A stretch of 64,000 nucleotides of DNA from Paraburkholderia sp. Tr-20389 (GTDB taxonomy: Bacteria; Pseudomonadota; Gammaproteobacteria; Burkholderiales; Burkholderiaceae), in NCBI RefSeq assembly GCF_017104565.1, contig NZ_JAAGPD010000025.1, positions 86,092 through 150,091 of the forward strand. Reading direction: 5' to 3'. The position numbers and the translations under genes were made by a program. Positions 17,154-26,320 of this stretch are shown piece by piece. How positions within the stretch are numbered: the first letter of the stretch is position 1; the number at the start of each line of letters is the position of its first letter. The notes below the pieces were generated by a model. The model made no database searches and was not told the origin of the DNA. It saw only the letters and a list, made by a program, of their open reading frames with translations.

Positions 17154-19676
17154 GTGCACGCTGTTTTGGTAGGATGCAGCCTTTTCTGCCGATGGTGCGC
17201 TAGCGTGAGACAGTCAGTACTGTCGTTTTTCCGGAAAGTATCCGCGAGGGCATGGGCCCATGCGAAGCCGCTCGTGATGAGCGCATTGCAACGTTTGCGC
17301 CATCCGACTTGGCGTGGCGTCGCGTTGTCGGTCGCCGCCGTTCCCGCACTCATCGTGCTTTATGTGCTGGTCCTGATTCCGTTCACGCCGGGCATCGGGG
17401 ACATTCGCAAGGCGAAGGTCGAGCAGCCCGCGCAGATCTATTCGGCGGACGGCAAGCTGCTTGCCGAGTTCAAGCCGACCAACCGCGTGTGGATGAAGCT
17501 CTCCGACATCTCACCGCACGTCGTCGACGCCTTGATCACCACGGAAGATCACCGCTTCTACGAGCACCACGGCATCGACTTCAAGCGCACCGCAGGCGCT
17601 GCGCTGCATACGTTCTCGGGCGACCGTCAGGGCGGATCGACGATCACGCAGCAGCTCGCGCGCAATCTGTATCCCGACGACATCGGCCGCGCGCCGACGC
17701 TCACGCGCAAGATCAAGGAAGCGATCACGGCGTTCAAGATCGAAGCGATCTATACGAAGAGCGAGATTCTCGAAACGTATCTGAATACGGTGCCGTTTCT
17801 CTACAACGCGTACGGCATCGAAATGGCGGCGCGCACCTATTTCGACAAGTCCGCCGACGACCTCACCGTGCTCGAAAGCGCGACATTGATCGGCATGTTG
17901 AAGGGCAACAGCTATTACAACCCGGTGATCAATCCCGAGCGCGCGCTGGACCGCCGCAATATCGTGCTCGGGCAGATGGTGAAATACGGACGTCTGACGC
18001 AGGCGCAATTCAATTCGCTAAAGGGCAAAGCGCTGCGCGTCGACTTCGAGCGGCAAACCGAGCCGCCCGGTCCTGCGCCGCATTTCGCGCAGCAATTGAA
18101 GAAGTGGCTGATCGCATGGGCTGACGCGCACGACTACAACATTTACTCCGACGGACTTGTCGTGCGCACGACGATCGACGCGCGTCTGCAAACGATGGCG
18201 ACGCAGGCGCTCACGTTCCAGGGCAATCAGTTGCAGTCGATCGCGAATGCGGCGTGGAATGCGCGCAGCGCGTGCTCGGGCCATAAGGATGTGTTCGACG
18301 CGTTCATTCGCGAGACGCCCGAATACCATAGCGCGAAAGACTCGGGCATGAGCGATGAAGAGGCGCTCAAGCATCTGTCATCCGACCGCGCGTTCATGAA
18401 GTCGCTGTGCGAGAGCAAGACACGCGTGCAGGCTGCGTTCGTCGCGATGGACCCGCGCGATGGCGCGATCAAGGCGTGGGTGGGCAGCCGCGATTTCACG
18501 CAGGACCCGTACGATCACGTATCGCAGGCGCGCCGCCAGCCGGGCTCGACGTTCAAGCCGTTCGTCTATGGCGCGGCATTCGAGCAAGGCGCGAAACCCG
18601 ACGACACGTTCCCCGATCAGGCCGTCGAAATCCCGCTGGCAGGCGGGGAAATCTGGCGGCCCAGCGACGAAGATGCACCCAGCGGCCGTCCGATCACGTT
18701 GCGCGACGGCCTTGCGTATTCGCGCAACCGCATCACGGCACAACTAATGGAGTCGGTTGGTCCCGCGAAGGTCGCGCGGCTCGCGCGCGCGATGGGCGTA
18801 CGCGAAAGCCAGCTCGACGCAGTGCCTTCGCTGGCGCTGGGGACGAGCCCTGTGACGCTGAAGGAAATGGTGTCGTCGTACGGCACGATCGCCAACGAAG
18901 GCGCGTACATCGCGCCGATGCTCGTCACGCGGATCGAAGACCGCAAGGGCGAAGTGCTCGCCGAGTTTCAGCCGGCGCGCGCCGATCGCGTGATGCCCAT
19001 TGCGAGCGCACAGACTTTGCTCGACGTGATGCGCTCGGTCGTCAACAAGGGAACGGGCTCGGCCATTCGCACGCGTTTCGGCATACGCGCCGATGTCGCC
19101 GGCAAGACGGGCACGACGCAGGACAATGCGGACGGCTGGTTCATCCTGATGCATCCGCAGCTCGTCGCGGGCGCGTGGATCGGCTTCAACGACAGCCGCG
19201 TGACGTTGCGCAGCGACTACTGGGGGCAAGGCGCGCATAGCGCGCTGCCGATCGTCGGCGATTTCTTCCAGCGTTCGCTGCGCTCTCGCCTGATCGACCC
19301 GCGCGTGAAGTTCGCGGAAGGCCCGCCCCCCGGCATGTTCGATACGCTGCGGATGAAGCTGCGGGCATGGATGCAGTATCTGTTCACGTCGTCGAACAAG
19401 CCGGAGACGCCCGTGCCGGCAATGCGCGCGAAGCCTCGTCCCGCTCCCACGCCTGCTGCGCCTGTCGTGCAGAATGCGTCGCCCGTTGTGGAGGCGTCCG
19501 CGCCGACCGATATCGAGCCGCCGCAGATCGTTTCGCCTGCCGCATCGCAGCCGCCTATTCTGCCGTCGCCTGGCGAAGCGAGCGCGCCTGGTGCTGCGAA
19601 CAGCGAAGTGCAAGCGCCTGTGTTTGCATCCGCACCTGCCGCAAGTCCCGCCAGCACACCCGCATCACAGCCTTGA
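17154..19676 (+). CDS. Bifunctional class A penicillin-binding protein (PBP1-type)
   Basis: The protein is about 840 residues: a short cytoplasmic tail and one membrane anchor (about 58-77). The glycosyltransferase-51 domain has catalytic Glu131 in TEDHRFYEHHG and GGSTITQQLARNLY. The transpeptidase domain has Ser465 in GSTFK (Lys468), SRN 523-525 and KTGTT at Lys651. It polymerises and crosslinks peptidoglycan in the periplasm. The C-terminal 90 residues are Pro/Ala-rich and probably disordered. The start is uncertain: GTG 17154, GTG 17205 and ATG 17277 are in frame, all before the anchor. It appears to be an additional PBP1 paralogue, monocistronic. Confidence 0.9.
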   Translation: MHAVLVGCSLFCRWCASVRQSVLSFFRKVSARAWAHAKPLVMSALQRLRHPTWRGVALSVAAVPALIVLYVLVLIPFTPGIGDIRKAKVEQPAQIYSADGKLLAEFKPTNRVWMKLSDISPHVVDALITTEDHRFYEHHGIDFKRTAGAALHTFSGDRQGGSTITQQLARNLYPDDIGRAPTLTRKIKEAITAFKIEAIYTKSEILETYLNTVPFLYNAYGIEMAARTYFDKSADDLTVLESATLIGMLKGNSYYNPVINPERALDRRNIVLGQMVKYGRLTQAQFNSLKGKALRVDFERQTEPPGPAPHFAQQLKKWLIAWADAHDYNIYSDGLVVRTTIDARLQTMATQALTFQGNQLQSIANAAWNARSACSGHKDVFDAFIRETPEYHSAKDSGMSDEEALKHLSSDRAFMKSLCESKTRVQAAFVAMDPRDGAIKAWVGSRDFTQDPYDHVSQARRQPGSTFKPFVYGAAFEQGAKPDDTFPDQAVEIPLAGGEIWRPSDEDAPSGRPITLRDGLAYSRNRITAQLMESVGPAKVARLARAMGVRESQLDAVPSLALGTSPVTLKEMVSSYGTIANEGAYIAPMLVTRIEDRKGEVLAEFQPARADRVMPIASAQTLLDVMRSVVNKGTGSAIRTRFGIRADVAGKTGTTQDNADGWFILMHPQLVAGAWIGFNDSRVTLRSDYWGQGAHSALPIVGDFFQRSLRSRLIDPRVKFAEGPPPGMFDTLRMKLRAWMQYLFTSSNKPETPVPAMRAKPRPAPTPAAPVVQNASPVVEASAPTDIEPPQIVSPAASQPPILPSPGEASAPGAANSEVQAPVFASAPAASPASTPASQP

Positions 19677-19684
19677 GCCGTCGC

Positions 19685-20491
19685 TCATTTCTTCGATTTA
19701 CGTTTCGGCTGCAAAGGAGAAGTGGGCGCGGACGGTTCGACGATCGGATACGTGTGCGGCGCGAAAAAACGTCCTATCGGTTCGCGCCCATTGAACTTCT
19801 CGAAGTACTCGTGCCAGTAGTTCGCCGCGGCCCATATCGCTTCGGGACATGACGCTCTCGATTCGAGCCCCGGCGTCAGGTCGAAATTCGCAGCAGCGCA
19901 AACGGTTTCGATCATGCACGTCGACGGCAAGCCGTAGTTGTCGTGCAACGGATTGGGCGTGCGCGCTGCACCCCATGCATAGGCGAGCCAGCGCAATACA
20001 TGCTCGAGCGCGTCGAGCGTCGCGCGTGACTGTTCGAAGCTGGCCACCTTGTCGACTACCTTATCTTGCGCAACGGGTAATGCGATGACGGCGATATTCG
20101 GAAAGCGCGTCGTGTCGTCGAAGTCCGTCAAAGGCCGCGCGACCACGCCATTCACGCGTGCCGCAAACGCGGGCCCTTCCGGCTGATGCAGCGGCACGTG
20201 CAGCGCTTCGGCGTTCTTGAGCGTGGCACCGCCGAGACGCACGAGTATCGATTCGGACCAGAACGACGGCAGCATGTCGTGCCGCAGATGCGATTGCGCA
20301 ATGCGCACGCGAAACGCGAGCGTATCGCTGCCGCCCAGCAGCACGACGTAAGTCCATTCGTCGGGTCCGCCCGCCTGCATATCTCGCACGGCGCGTTCGC
20401 CCCAGGCGGTATTGCTCTCGCCGTCCTTGCGGTCGAACTGCGTGAACTGCGGATTCGATTGCGTGGTGGTCGATCGGACGATCTTCAGCAT
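19685..20491 (-). CDS. Conserved hypothetical protein next to PhoD-like phosphatase
   Basis: This 268-residue protein has no signal peptide or membrane segment. N-terminal MLKIVRSTTTQSNPQFTQFD leads into a mixed alpha/beta region with 'DEWTYVVLLGGSDTLAFRVRIAQSH'. A C-terminal part, 'LPSTCMIETVCAAANFDLTPGLESRASCPEAIWAAANYWHEYF', resembles sites where proteases or hydrolases carry Cys/Ser. The tail is Lys/Arg-rich. No family recognised. The start codon is 18 bases past the stop of the PhoD-like gene on the same strand, so the two are probably an operon. Confidence 0.7.
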   Translation of the reverse strand: MLKIVRSTTTQSNPQFTQFDRKDGESNTAWGERAVRDMQAGGPDEWTYVVLLGGSDTLAFRVRIAQSHLRHDMLPSFWSESILVRLGGATLKNAEALHVPLHQPEGPAFAARVNGVVARPLTDFDDTTRFPNIAVIALPVAQDKVVDKVASFEQSRATLDALEHVLRWLAYAWGAARTPNPLHDNYGLPSTCMIETVCAAANFDLTPGLESRASCPEAIWAAANYWHEYFEKFNGREPIGRFFAPHTYPIVEPSAPTSPLQPKRKSKK

Positions 20492-20509
20492 GCTTTTGCC
20501 TCGTTGTAG

Positions 20510-21973
20510 TTAGCGTGCGCGCAGTTCGAAGCGCGTCGTGGATACCGATTGGGAAAGCGCTTTATCGCTGGAAATGCCGTAGTACATGACCTGCATGTCG
20601 ACGCCGCTGCCCACACGCGTGAACGACAGGATCGCGACCTGATCGCCGCGTCGGCCGAACTCCGGCTTCAGCGCAAAGCGATGGTTCAGTCCGAAGCGAT
20701 CGGGCACATCTTCGGGGTCGGCGTGACGCGGCCATGCGCCGCCGCCGCCGAAGATACCTTTGACCGAATTGGCCGCTTCTTTTGCGGTGTCGAGAAACGG
20801 CGTGCGAATCAGGCGCGATGGCGAGGCGATCACTTCGTAGAGCGTCGTGTCCGTCTGCAGGTCGTGACCGGATGCGACGCGTCCCCAGTGCACGTCGCCC
20901 GTGATGTAGGCGATGGGGATGCCGTTGTCCGCGAGCCGACCGATGGTCGCTTGCAGGACGTCGAACTGCGCGTAGTTCGGCATTTCCGCGTCGAAGGTCT
21001 TCTTGCGCCAGTTGCTCTCGGGCGGTTCGATGAAGAGCGCCTGCCCTGACGCGAGCAGGCCGACTGCGGGTTGGCCTGCTGCGTGCGCATCGATGAGATC
21101 TTTTTCCCATTTCTGCATCGCGGCCACGGCTTTAGGGCCCATCAACGAGCCGAACGTGCTGTCGCGATCGCAGCGCATATCGACGAACAGCATCTTCAAC
21201 GGTTCGACGTCGAGCCGGATCGCGCCGCCCGCGCCGCCCGGTGCGCCGCCGATCTGATAGTCCTCATAGAGCGCGCGTGCGGTGTCGCCGAGCAGCTGGC
21301 GCGACGCATCCGTCCATGTATCGGGCAACTGCTTCTGCGCGAACGGGTAGTTGTTCCAGAACTCGTGATCGTCGGGAATGCACACAACGGGCGCGCGCTC
21401 CAATACCGATTGCAACCCCGGCACACGCAACGCACCAGAGAGCCAGTTGAGGTAGTACTTGTTGGCGAGCAGCCGCGCACGATCCGGGTTCTGATCGGGC
21501 ACACGCTGTGTGAGGGGCAGGTCGAGATACACCTGGTCGCCCGCGAGCACGGTCAGATGCGGTTGCACCTTGATCTGCGAGACGATCGTGCCGAGCAGTC
21601 CGTCGATGTCTTCCGGCTGCGAATAACACGACGACAGCAGGATGTTGAAGCTGCCGTCCATCAGCGTCGGCACTTCCTTCGGCAAGGACGTGCTCGCGAA
21701 TTCGAACTGCTCGCCGCCGGCATCGATACGGATCTGACGCGGCCGCGATTCGTCCGGCACCGCGAAGCGCATCACGCACTGGTGATTGATGGGCTGGCCC
21801 GCGTCGTCGATGCTGAAATCACGGATCGGAAAGAACTGCGGCGGGTCGAGAGGCGCAACCGCTTGCCGGTCGATGGAAACCTGCGGCACGGGCGGCACAG
21901 GAACACCGAACAGGCCGACCCATAGCTGCAGCAAGCCGGGCTCGCTGGCTTGCACATAAGCCGTCAATAGCAT
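20510..21973 (-). CDS. PhoD-like metallophosphatase/phosphodiesterase
   Basis: This 487-residue protein has the PhoD-type metallophosphatase core: LAGDQVYLDLP (Asp metal ligand), PDDHEFWNNYP (Asn/His site with DDHE) and 'YITGDVHWGRVAS' (His). An N-terminal beta domain of about 100 residues precedes it. No Tat or Sec signal is obvious, unlike secreted PhoD, so it may be cytoplasmic. The family hydrolyses phosphomono- and diesters using Fe/Ca. It is upstream of, and 18 bases from, the hypothetical gene ending at 19685. Confidence 0.8.
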   Translation of the reverse strand: MLLTAYVQASEPGLLQLWVGLFGVPVPPVPQVSIDRQAVAPLDPPQFFPIRDFSIDDAGQPINHQCVMRFAVPDESRPRQIRIDAGGEQFEFASTSLPKEVPTLMDGSFNILLSSCYSQPEDIDGLLGTIVSQIKVQPHLTVLAGDQVYLDLPLTQRVPDQNPDRARLLANKYYLNWLSGALRVPGLQSVLERAPVVCIPDDHEFWNNYPFAQKQLPDTWTDASRQLLGDTARALYEDYQIGGAPGGAGGAIRLDVEPLKMLFVDMRCDRDSTFGSLMGPKAVAAMQKWEKDLIDAHAAGQPAVGLLASGQALFIEPPESNWRKKTFDAEMPNYAQFDVLQATIGRLADNGIPIAYITGDVHWGRVASGHDLQTDTTLYEVIASPSRLIRTPFLDTAKEAANSVKGIFGGGGAWPRHADPEDVPDRFGLNHRFALKPEFGRRGDQVAILSFTRVGSGVDMQVMYYGISSDKALSQSVSTTRFELRAR

Positions 21974-22114
21974 CGGCGCACCCTGGCGTTGGTGTTAGCG
22001 AGCGTCATCGTCATTATCGTCTTATGAAAGCTGTTTGTATGATTCGAATAAGACGAGGCTAGTCGATGCAAACTGAATTGCAACCTGAAAACGCTTTGTG
22101 CGGGCCGCACGTGC

Positions 22115-23011
22115 TTATGCAAAACGCTCCTGTTGAAGGATGCGGATCATCGAATGGGCATTGCGTTGCGCGGCGTCTTCAAAGCAATTGTTGAAGACCA
22201 CATGTGTGCGGCCCGCGCGTTTCGCGATCTCATGCACGGGCACGGCGATCTCTTCCAGTTCGCGGTCCGTATAGTCGTAGTTGAAGCGGCCCGCTGCCGT
22301 CGTGCTGCCGCTCCATGTCTCCGCATTGCGCCCATGCATGCGCACGATCACCAGTTCAGCCGACGTCGCCTCCCATACGGTATGCGCGCGGTTCGTCACA
22401 TCCGGCGCGTCCATCACCACATGCACGAGGCCGTGCTCGCGTTCGAACGCGAGCGTCGCTTCACGATGCCGGTCGTCCAGCCAGCTGGCGTTGCGGAATT
22501 CGAAGGCCGTCAGATACGGCGTCATACGGTCCGCGCAGTGCTGCACGTGCGTCTTGTCGCGCGGCGCAGTGGAGATCCACGGCGCGAACTGGAACAGCAC
22601 GGCGCCGAGCTTGCCCGCTGCGCGCAGCGGTTCGAGCGCCTCGAAGAAGCGCCGCCACATTTCGTCGACGATATCGGGCGGCACGTCGCGGTAGTACAGA
22701 TTCTTTTTGTCGTTCTGCGGAAGCAAAGGCTGGATGTCCGGCGGGAAGAACTTGCGTTCCGTCTGATGCCCCGTGAAAAGCCGGAATGCCTTGACGTTGA
22801 ACGTGAAGTGCTGCGGCGTGCGCTCGGCCCATAGCGCGCTGGTGGCGGCCGTGGGCATCGCGTAGTACGACGCGTCCACCTCGACCATCGGAAACTGACT
22901 CGCATAGAAGCGCAGGCGCGCTTCCGCGCTCGTGCAACCCTTCGGATAAAAGCGGCCGGATTTGATGAGCGTGGCGTCCGTCCACGATGCTGTCCCGACT
23001 TCGATCGACAT
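22115..23011 (-). CDS. DUF72 (YecE-like) TIM-barrel protein
   Basis: This 298-residue protein begins MSIEVGTASWTDATLIKSGR, with 'FYASQFPMVEVDASYYAMP' and 'TFNVKAFRLFTGHQ'. These are the characteristic segments of DUF72 (YecE), a TIM-barrel family of unknown biochemical role. The C-terminal 'HVVFNNCFEDAAQRNAHSM' matches the conserved NN motif. Monocistronic; no neighbour suggests a function. Confidence 0.9.
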   Translation of the reverse strand: MSIEVGTASWTDATLIKSGRFYPKGCTSAEARLRFYASQFPMVEVDASYYAMPTAATSALWAERTPQHFTFNVKAFRLFTGHQTERKFFPPDIQPLLPQNDKKNLYYRDVPPDIVDEMWRRFFEALEPLRAAGKLGAVLFQFAPWISTAPRDKTHVQHCADRMTPYLTAFEFRNASWLDDRHREATLAFEREHGLVHVVMDAPDVTNRAHTVWEATSAELVIVRMHGRNAETWSGSTTAAGRFNYDYTDRELEEIAVPVHEIAKRAGRTHVVFNNCFEDAAQRNAHSMIRILQQERFA

Positions 23012-23388
23012 GGCTGTGTTCCGTGCGAGTCAGTGCGAGTGCGGCCATCGTACTGCATGTGCGCCAGACGCATCTCCACGCGGGCACGCGCCGCATTGGT
23101 GCAAACCCGAGTTCAAGAACTTTTGCGCACGACCGTTATAGAAAGTGGAAGCCATTCGAAGATGCAGTTATTCCTCGCATGCGGGTTGTCACGCGGCGGT
23201 CGGCGCCGCAGAGTACATCCGGGCAATCGCCATGCAGCGGAGCGCTGGTTTTCGAATGGATCCGTCGATGTGCGGCCCTCGGGCCGCGTTCCGCGTCTGT
23301 CTGCCAGGATGCGTGCGCTGAACGCGTCAGCTTCGTCTAACCAGATTTAAAGTGCTACGATGCCTGGGTGACGACGATGGAGGTGGAA
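23012..23388. other. Intergenic region, no gene seen
   Basis: About 375 bases between the divergent DUF72 gene and the small gene at 23389. It contains no supported frame, hairpin or repeat that I can identify; it presumably carries both promoters. Confidence 0.5.
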
Positions 23389-23697
23389 ATGGCGACCTAT
23401 GCTATCGATGCCGTACGCATTAACCCTATGACTGACCGCGTCACCCACGTCCGTTGGGCTCTCGTCAATCCAAAAACGAATGAATGGCTTTCGCCTCACG
23501 AAATCGTCGAAGTAGCGGACGTCGTGACGGCAATTCATGCGGGCAATGCCGTGTGGTCGCTCTTCACGCTGGGCGGCATGCAACTGCTGGGACCCAAGAT
23601 CAAGACGGTCGCCCATGCCGATGGCCACGACGGAATCGATACCGACGTGCCTGACGGCCACGTCGAAAAATTCATCGACGATCTGCCGCGCGTCTGA
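23389..23697 (+). CDS. Small conserved hypothetical protein, possibly DUF3892-like
   Basis: This 102-residue protein begins MATYAIDAVRINPMTDRVTH. GGAGGTGGAA precedes ATG 23389, so the GTG 21 bases upstream is not used. The pattern of short strands followed by 'NEWLSPHEIVEVADVVTAIHAG' resembles DUF3892 (strand-strand-helix with a Trp/Leu-Ser-x-x-Glu segment). This resemblance is by eye only. No catalytic residues evident. Monocistronic. Confidence 0.65.
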   Translation: MATYAIDAVRINPMTDRVTHVRWALVNPKTNEWLSPHEIVEVADVVTAIHAGNAVWSLFTLGGMQLLGPKIKTVAHADGHDGIDTDVPDGHVEKFIDDLPRV

Positions 23698-23996
23698 CTG
23701 CTTCAGGCGCGTGATGTCCTAAGGGCATTGGCCCAATTCCCGTTAGCGCGAGGCTCGCGATGCACGCGTTCGGCATCGCGCGTTGCGGCTTTGCACAAAA
23801 CGCCTGCGCGTGTTCACGCGTCATGTCCGCGTCAATTTTGCATTGCGGCGTTGCATTTTTTTGCAACGGTCGATAATAGCCGCTGCTATTGCGCGCGGGG
23901 CAACGTGCGCATTGGTACGTAAAAATAGCGGCCAAGCGGTTCGCCAAAGAAAACCACTCTGCCTCCACCATCGCGCATGAGACGGGAGACACTGCC

Positions 23997-25649
23997 ATGA
24001 CGCATATGTACGATGCGGGACTCGCACGTCGCGAGGCCAACCATGTTCCGCTGACGCCGATCGACTTCATCGCGCGCGCCGCAGAAGTGTATGGCGACCG
24101 GCTCGCCGTCGTGCATGGCGAGATTCGCCGCACGTGGCGCGAAACGTACGAGCGCACGCGGCGCCTGGCGAGCGCGCTGCAACGCGCCGGCATCGAACGC
24201 GGCGATACCGTCGCGGCGCTGCTGCCCAACATTCCGCCGATGATCGAAGCGCATTTCGGCGTGCCGATGGCGGGCGCCGTGCTCAATACGCTGAACACGC
24301 GGCTCGATATCGCATCGATTCTCTACATGCTGCGTCATGGCGAGGCGAAGGCGTTGATCGTCGATACCGAGTACGGCGAACTGGCGTTGCGTGCCGCGCG
24401 AGAATTTCCGCAACTGCGCATCGTCAGCGTCAGCGACGCATTGCCCGCCGACGCGCGCCATTTTCCGAACGCGACCGACTACGAAGCATTCCTGCAAGAG
24501 GGCGATCCGCGGTTCGCGTGGACGCCGCCTGCCGACGAGTGGGATGCCATCGCGCTCAACTACACGTCGGGCACGACGGGCGAGCCCAAGGGCGTCGTCT
24601 ATCATCATCGCGGCGCGTATCTGAACGCGGTCAGCAATATCCTCGAATGGGACATGCCGAAGCATGCGGTGTATTTGTGGACGCTGCCGCTCTTTCACTG
24701 CAACGGCTGGTGTTTTCCGTGGACCGTCGCGGCGCGCGCGGGCGTCAACGTGTGTCTGCGCAAGTTCGATCCGAAGCTCGTATTCGAGCTGATTCGCCGC
24801 GAGCGCATCACGCACTATTGCGGCGCACCCATCGTGCAGAGCGCGCTCGCGAATGCGCCGGCCGAATGGCGCGAAGGCATCGCGCATCGCGTGTCGACGA
24901 TGGTCGCGGGCGCGGCGCCATCGCCTGCCGTGATTGCCCGCATGAAGTCGATCGGCTTCGATCTCACGCACGTGTACGGATTGACGGAAGTGTATGGGCC
25001 CGCCTCGGTGTGCGCGAAGCAGGACGCATGGGACGCGCTCGACGACGACGAGCGGGCGCGGCTCAATGCGCGTCAAGGCGTGCGCTATCACCTGCAGACG
25101 GCCATCGACGTGCGCGATCCCGATACGCTCGAACCCGTGCCGCGCGACGGTGAAACGATCGGCGAACTGATGTTCCGCGGCAATATCTGCATGAAGGGCT
25201 ATCTGAAGAACGAGCGCGCAACGGAGGCCGCGTTCTGCGGCGGCTGGTTCCATACGGGCGATCTCGGCGTGATTACCGAAGACGGTTATGTGCGCATCAA
25301 GGACCGCAGCAAGGACATCATCATTTCGGGAGGCGAGAACATTTCGAGCATCGAGATCGAAGACGCGTTGTACCGGCATCCGGCAGTGTCGGTGGCGGCC
25401 GTCGTCGCGATGCCCGACGCGAAATGGGGCGAAGTGCCATGCGCATTCGTCGAACTGAAAGAGGGCATGGACGCGAACGCCGAAGAAATCATCGCGCATT
25501 GCCGCCAATTGCTCGCCGGATTCAAATTGCCTAAAGCAGTATTCTTTGGCGAATTACCGAAAACTTCGACCGGTAAGATCCAGAAATTCGAATTGCGTGC
25601 GCGCGTGAAGTCGTCCAGTGCGATCGATCAGGAGCCGGGAAAAACGTAG
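23997..25649 (+). CDS. Acyl-CoA synthetase (AMP-dependent ligase superfamily)
   Basis: This 550-residue protein has the full ANL signature: P-loop-like YTSGTTGEPKGVVYHHRG near residue 183, 'HVYGLTEVYGP' (A5 motif), GWFHTGDLG (A7), and 'DRSKDIIISGGENISS' (A8). The C-terminal catalytic Lys in KTSTGKIQKF lies at about residue 530. It activates a carboxylic acid through an acyl-adenylate to a CoA thioester. Overall type resembles medium-chain synthetases (AlkK/DmdB-like); substrate unknown. ATG 23997 has GGGAGACACTGCC upstream. No pathway partner adjoins. Confidence 0.9.
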   Translation: MTHMYDAGLARREANHVPLTPIDFIARAAEVYGDRLAVVHGEIRRTWRETYERTRRLASALQRAGIERGDTVAALLPNIPPMIEAHFGVPMAGAVLNTLNTRLDIASILYMLRHGEAKALIVDTEYGELALRAAREFPQLRIVSVSDALPADARHFPNATDYEAFLQEGDPRFAWTPPADEWDAIALNYTSGTTGEPKGVVYHHRGAYLNAVSNILEWDMPKHAVYLWTLPLFHCNGWCFPWTVAARAGVNVCLRKFDPKLVFELIRRERITHYCGAPIVQSALANAPAEWREGIAHRVSTMVAGAAPSPAVIARMKSIGFDLTHVYGLTEVYGPASVCAKQDAWDALDDDERARLNARQGVRYHLQTAIDVRDPDTLEPVPRDGETIGELMFRGNICMKGYLKNERATEAAFCGGWFHTGDLGVITEDGYVRIKDRSKDIIISGGENISSIEIEDALYRHPAVSVAAVVAMPDAKWGEVPCAFVELKEGMDANAEEIIAHCRQLLAGFKLPKAVFFGELPKTSTGKIQKFELRARVKSSSAIDQEPGKT

Positions 25650-25860
25650 CATGCTTATGGTGCGCGCTGCCGCACGATTCGCGCAAACGTAGAGCCCATG
25701 CCGCTTTCCGCACATAGCGAAGCAGGCCTGCGGCGCGCGAACGCGCAAAGGGATGCTAGAATCAAAGGAATCAGGGAAGCGACCTTGGTTCTCAAGGTCG
25801 ATGGCGAAATTCAGGTACGCACTATGCGGGTTTTCGCCGCCATTCAATCCGTCGAATAGC

Positions 25861-25926
25861 GCCGACATCTTCTGTCGGCAGAAATGGGTGGATGCGTATT
25901 TAGGCTTCGCTGCAACTGCGAAGCCT
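25861..25926 (+). promoter_or_regulatory. Paired stem-loops in leader of H-NS-like gene
   Basis: Two stable hairpins lie upstream of the gene at 25985. One is GCCGACA / TGTCGGC (25861-25879, loop TCTTC). The other is AGGCTTCGC / GCGAAGCCT (25902-25926, 7-base loop), followed by TTAATCTATTT. They may form an attenuator, an RNA stability element or the 3' end of a short RNA. Confidence 0.35.
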
Positions 25927-25984
25927 TTAATCTATTTAGCGCGTGCTTATTGGGCAGCGTCATTCGAAACGTTATCGGCACGTT

Positions 25985-26239
25985 ATGAAAGAGCGAGAGG
26001 AACATCGGACGCTCGACCTCGACGGTCAAGCGCGTGAGCGGCTGATCCTGTGGATCCGTCGCCGTATGGAGGAGTTCGGCATTACGGCCGAAGCGCTCGA
26101 AGCGGCGCTGATCGCCGACGCTGCCGTGCCGAAATACCGCGACGCATTCGGGCACGAATGGGACGGCACGGGCGACCGCCCGGACTGGCTTACGCGCGCG
26201 ATCAACGCCGGTCAGGATATCGAGCATTTCCGCGTCTGA
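25985..26239 (+). CDS. H-NS family nucleoid-associated protein, short form
   Basis: This 84-residue protein has an N-terminal helical half (MKEREEHRTLDLDGQARERL through 'MEEFGITAEALEAAL'). The C-terminal segment KYRDAFGHEWDGTGDRPDWL has the layout of the H-NS DNA-binding loop (normally YRDP..G..W.GRG..P.W). The usual Q/RGR hook is replaced here by GTGDRP, so AT-hook-like minor-groove binding may be altered. Start ATG 25985 is the first Met of the domain; its Shine-Dalgarno is weak. Such short H-NS-like paralogues are frequent in Burkholderia. Confidence 0.75.
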   Translation: MKEREEHRTLDLDGQARERLILWIRRRMEEFGITAEALEAALIADAAVPKYRDAFGHEWDGTGDRPDWLTRAINAGQDIEHFRV

Positions 26240-26320
26240 GCGCCGCCTTGGCGGGTGCTCGATTTGAACCGTTTCCGCTTTCCGTTCCGACACCGCGACT
26301 GTATTCACGGAGACACCGTC

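Noticed and set aside
25753-26037. 94-residue frame upstream of the H-NS-like gene
   Set aside because: It covers the two leader hairpins, overlaps the H-NS gene in another frame, and has no ribosome-binding site.
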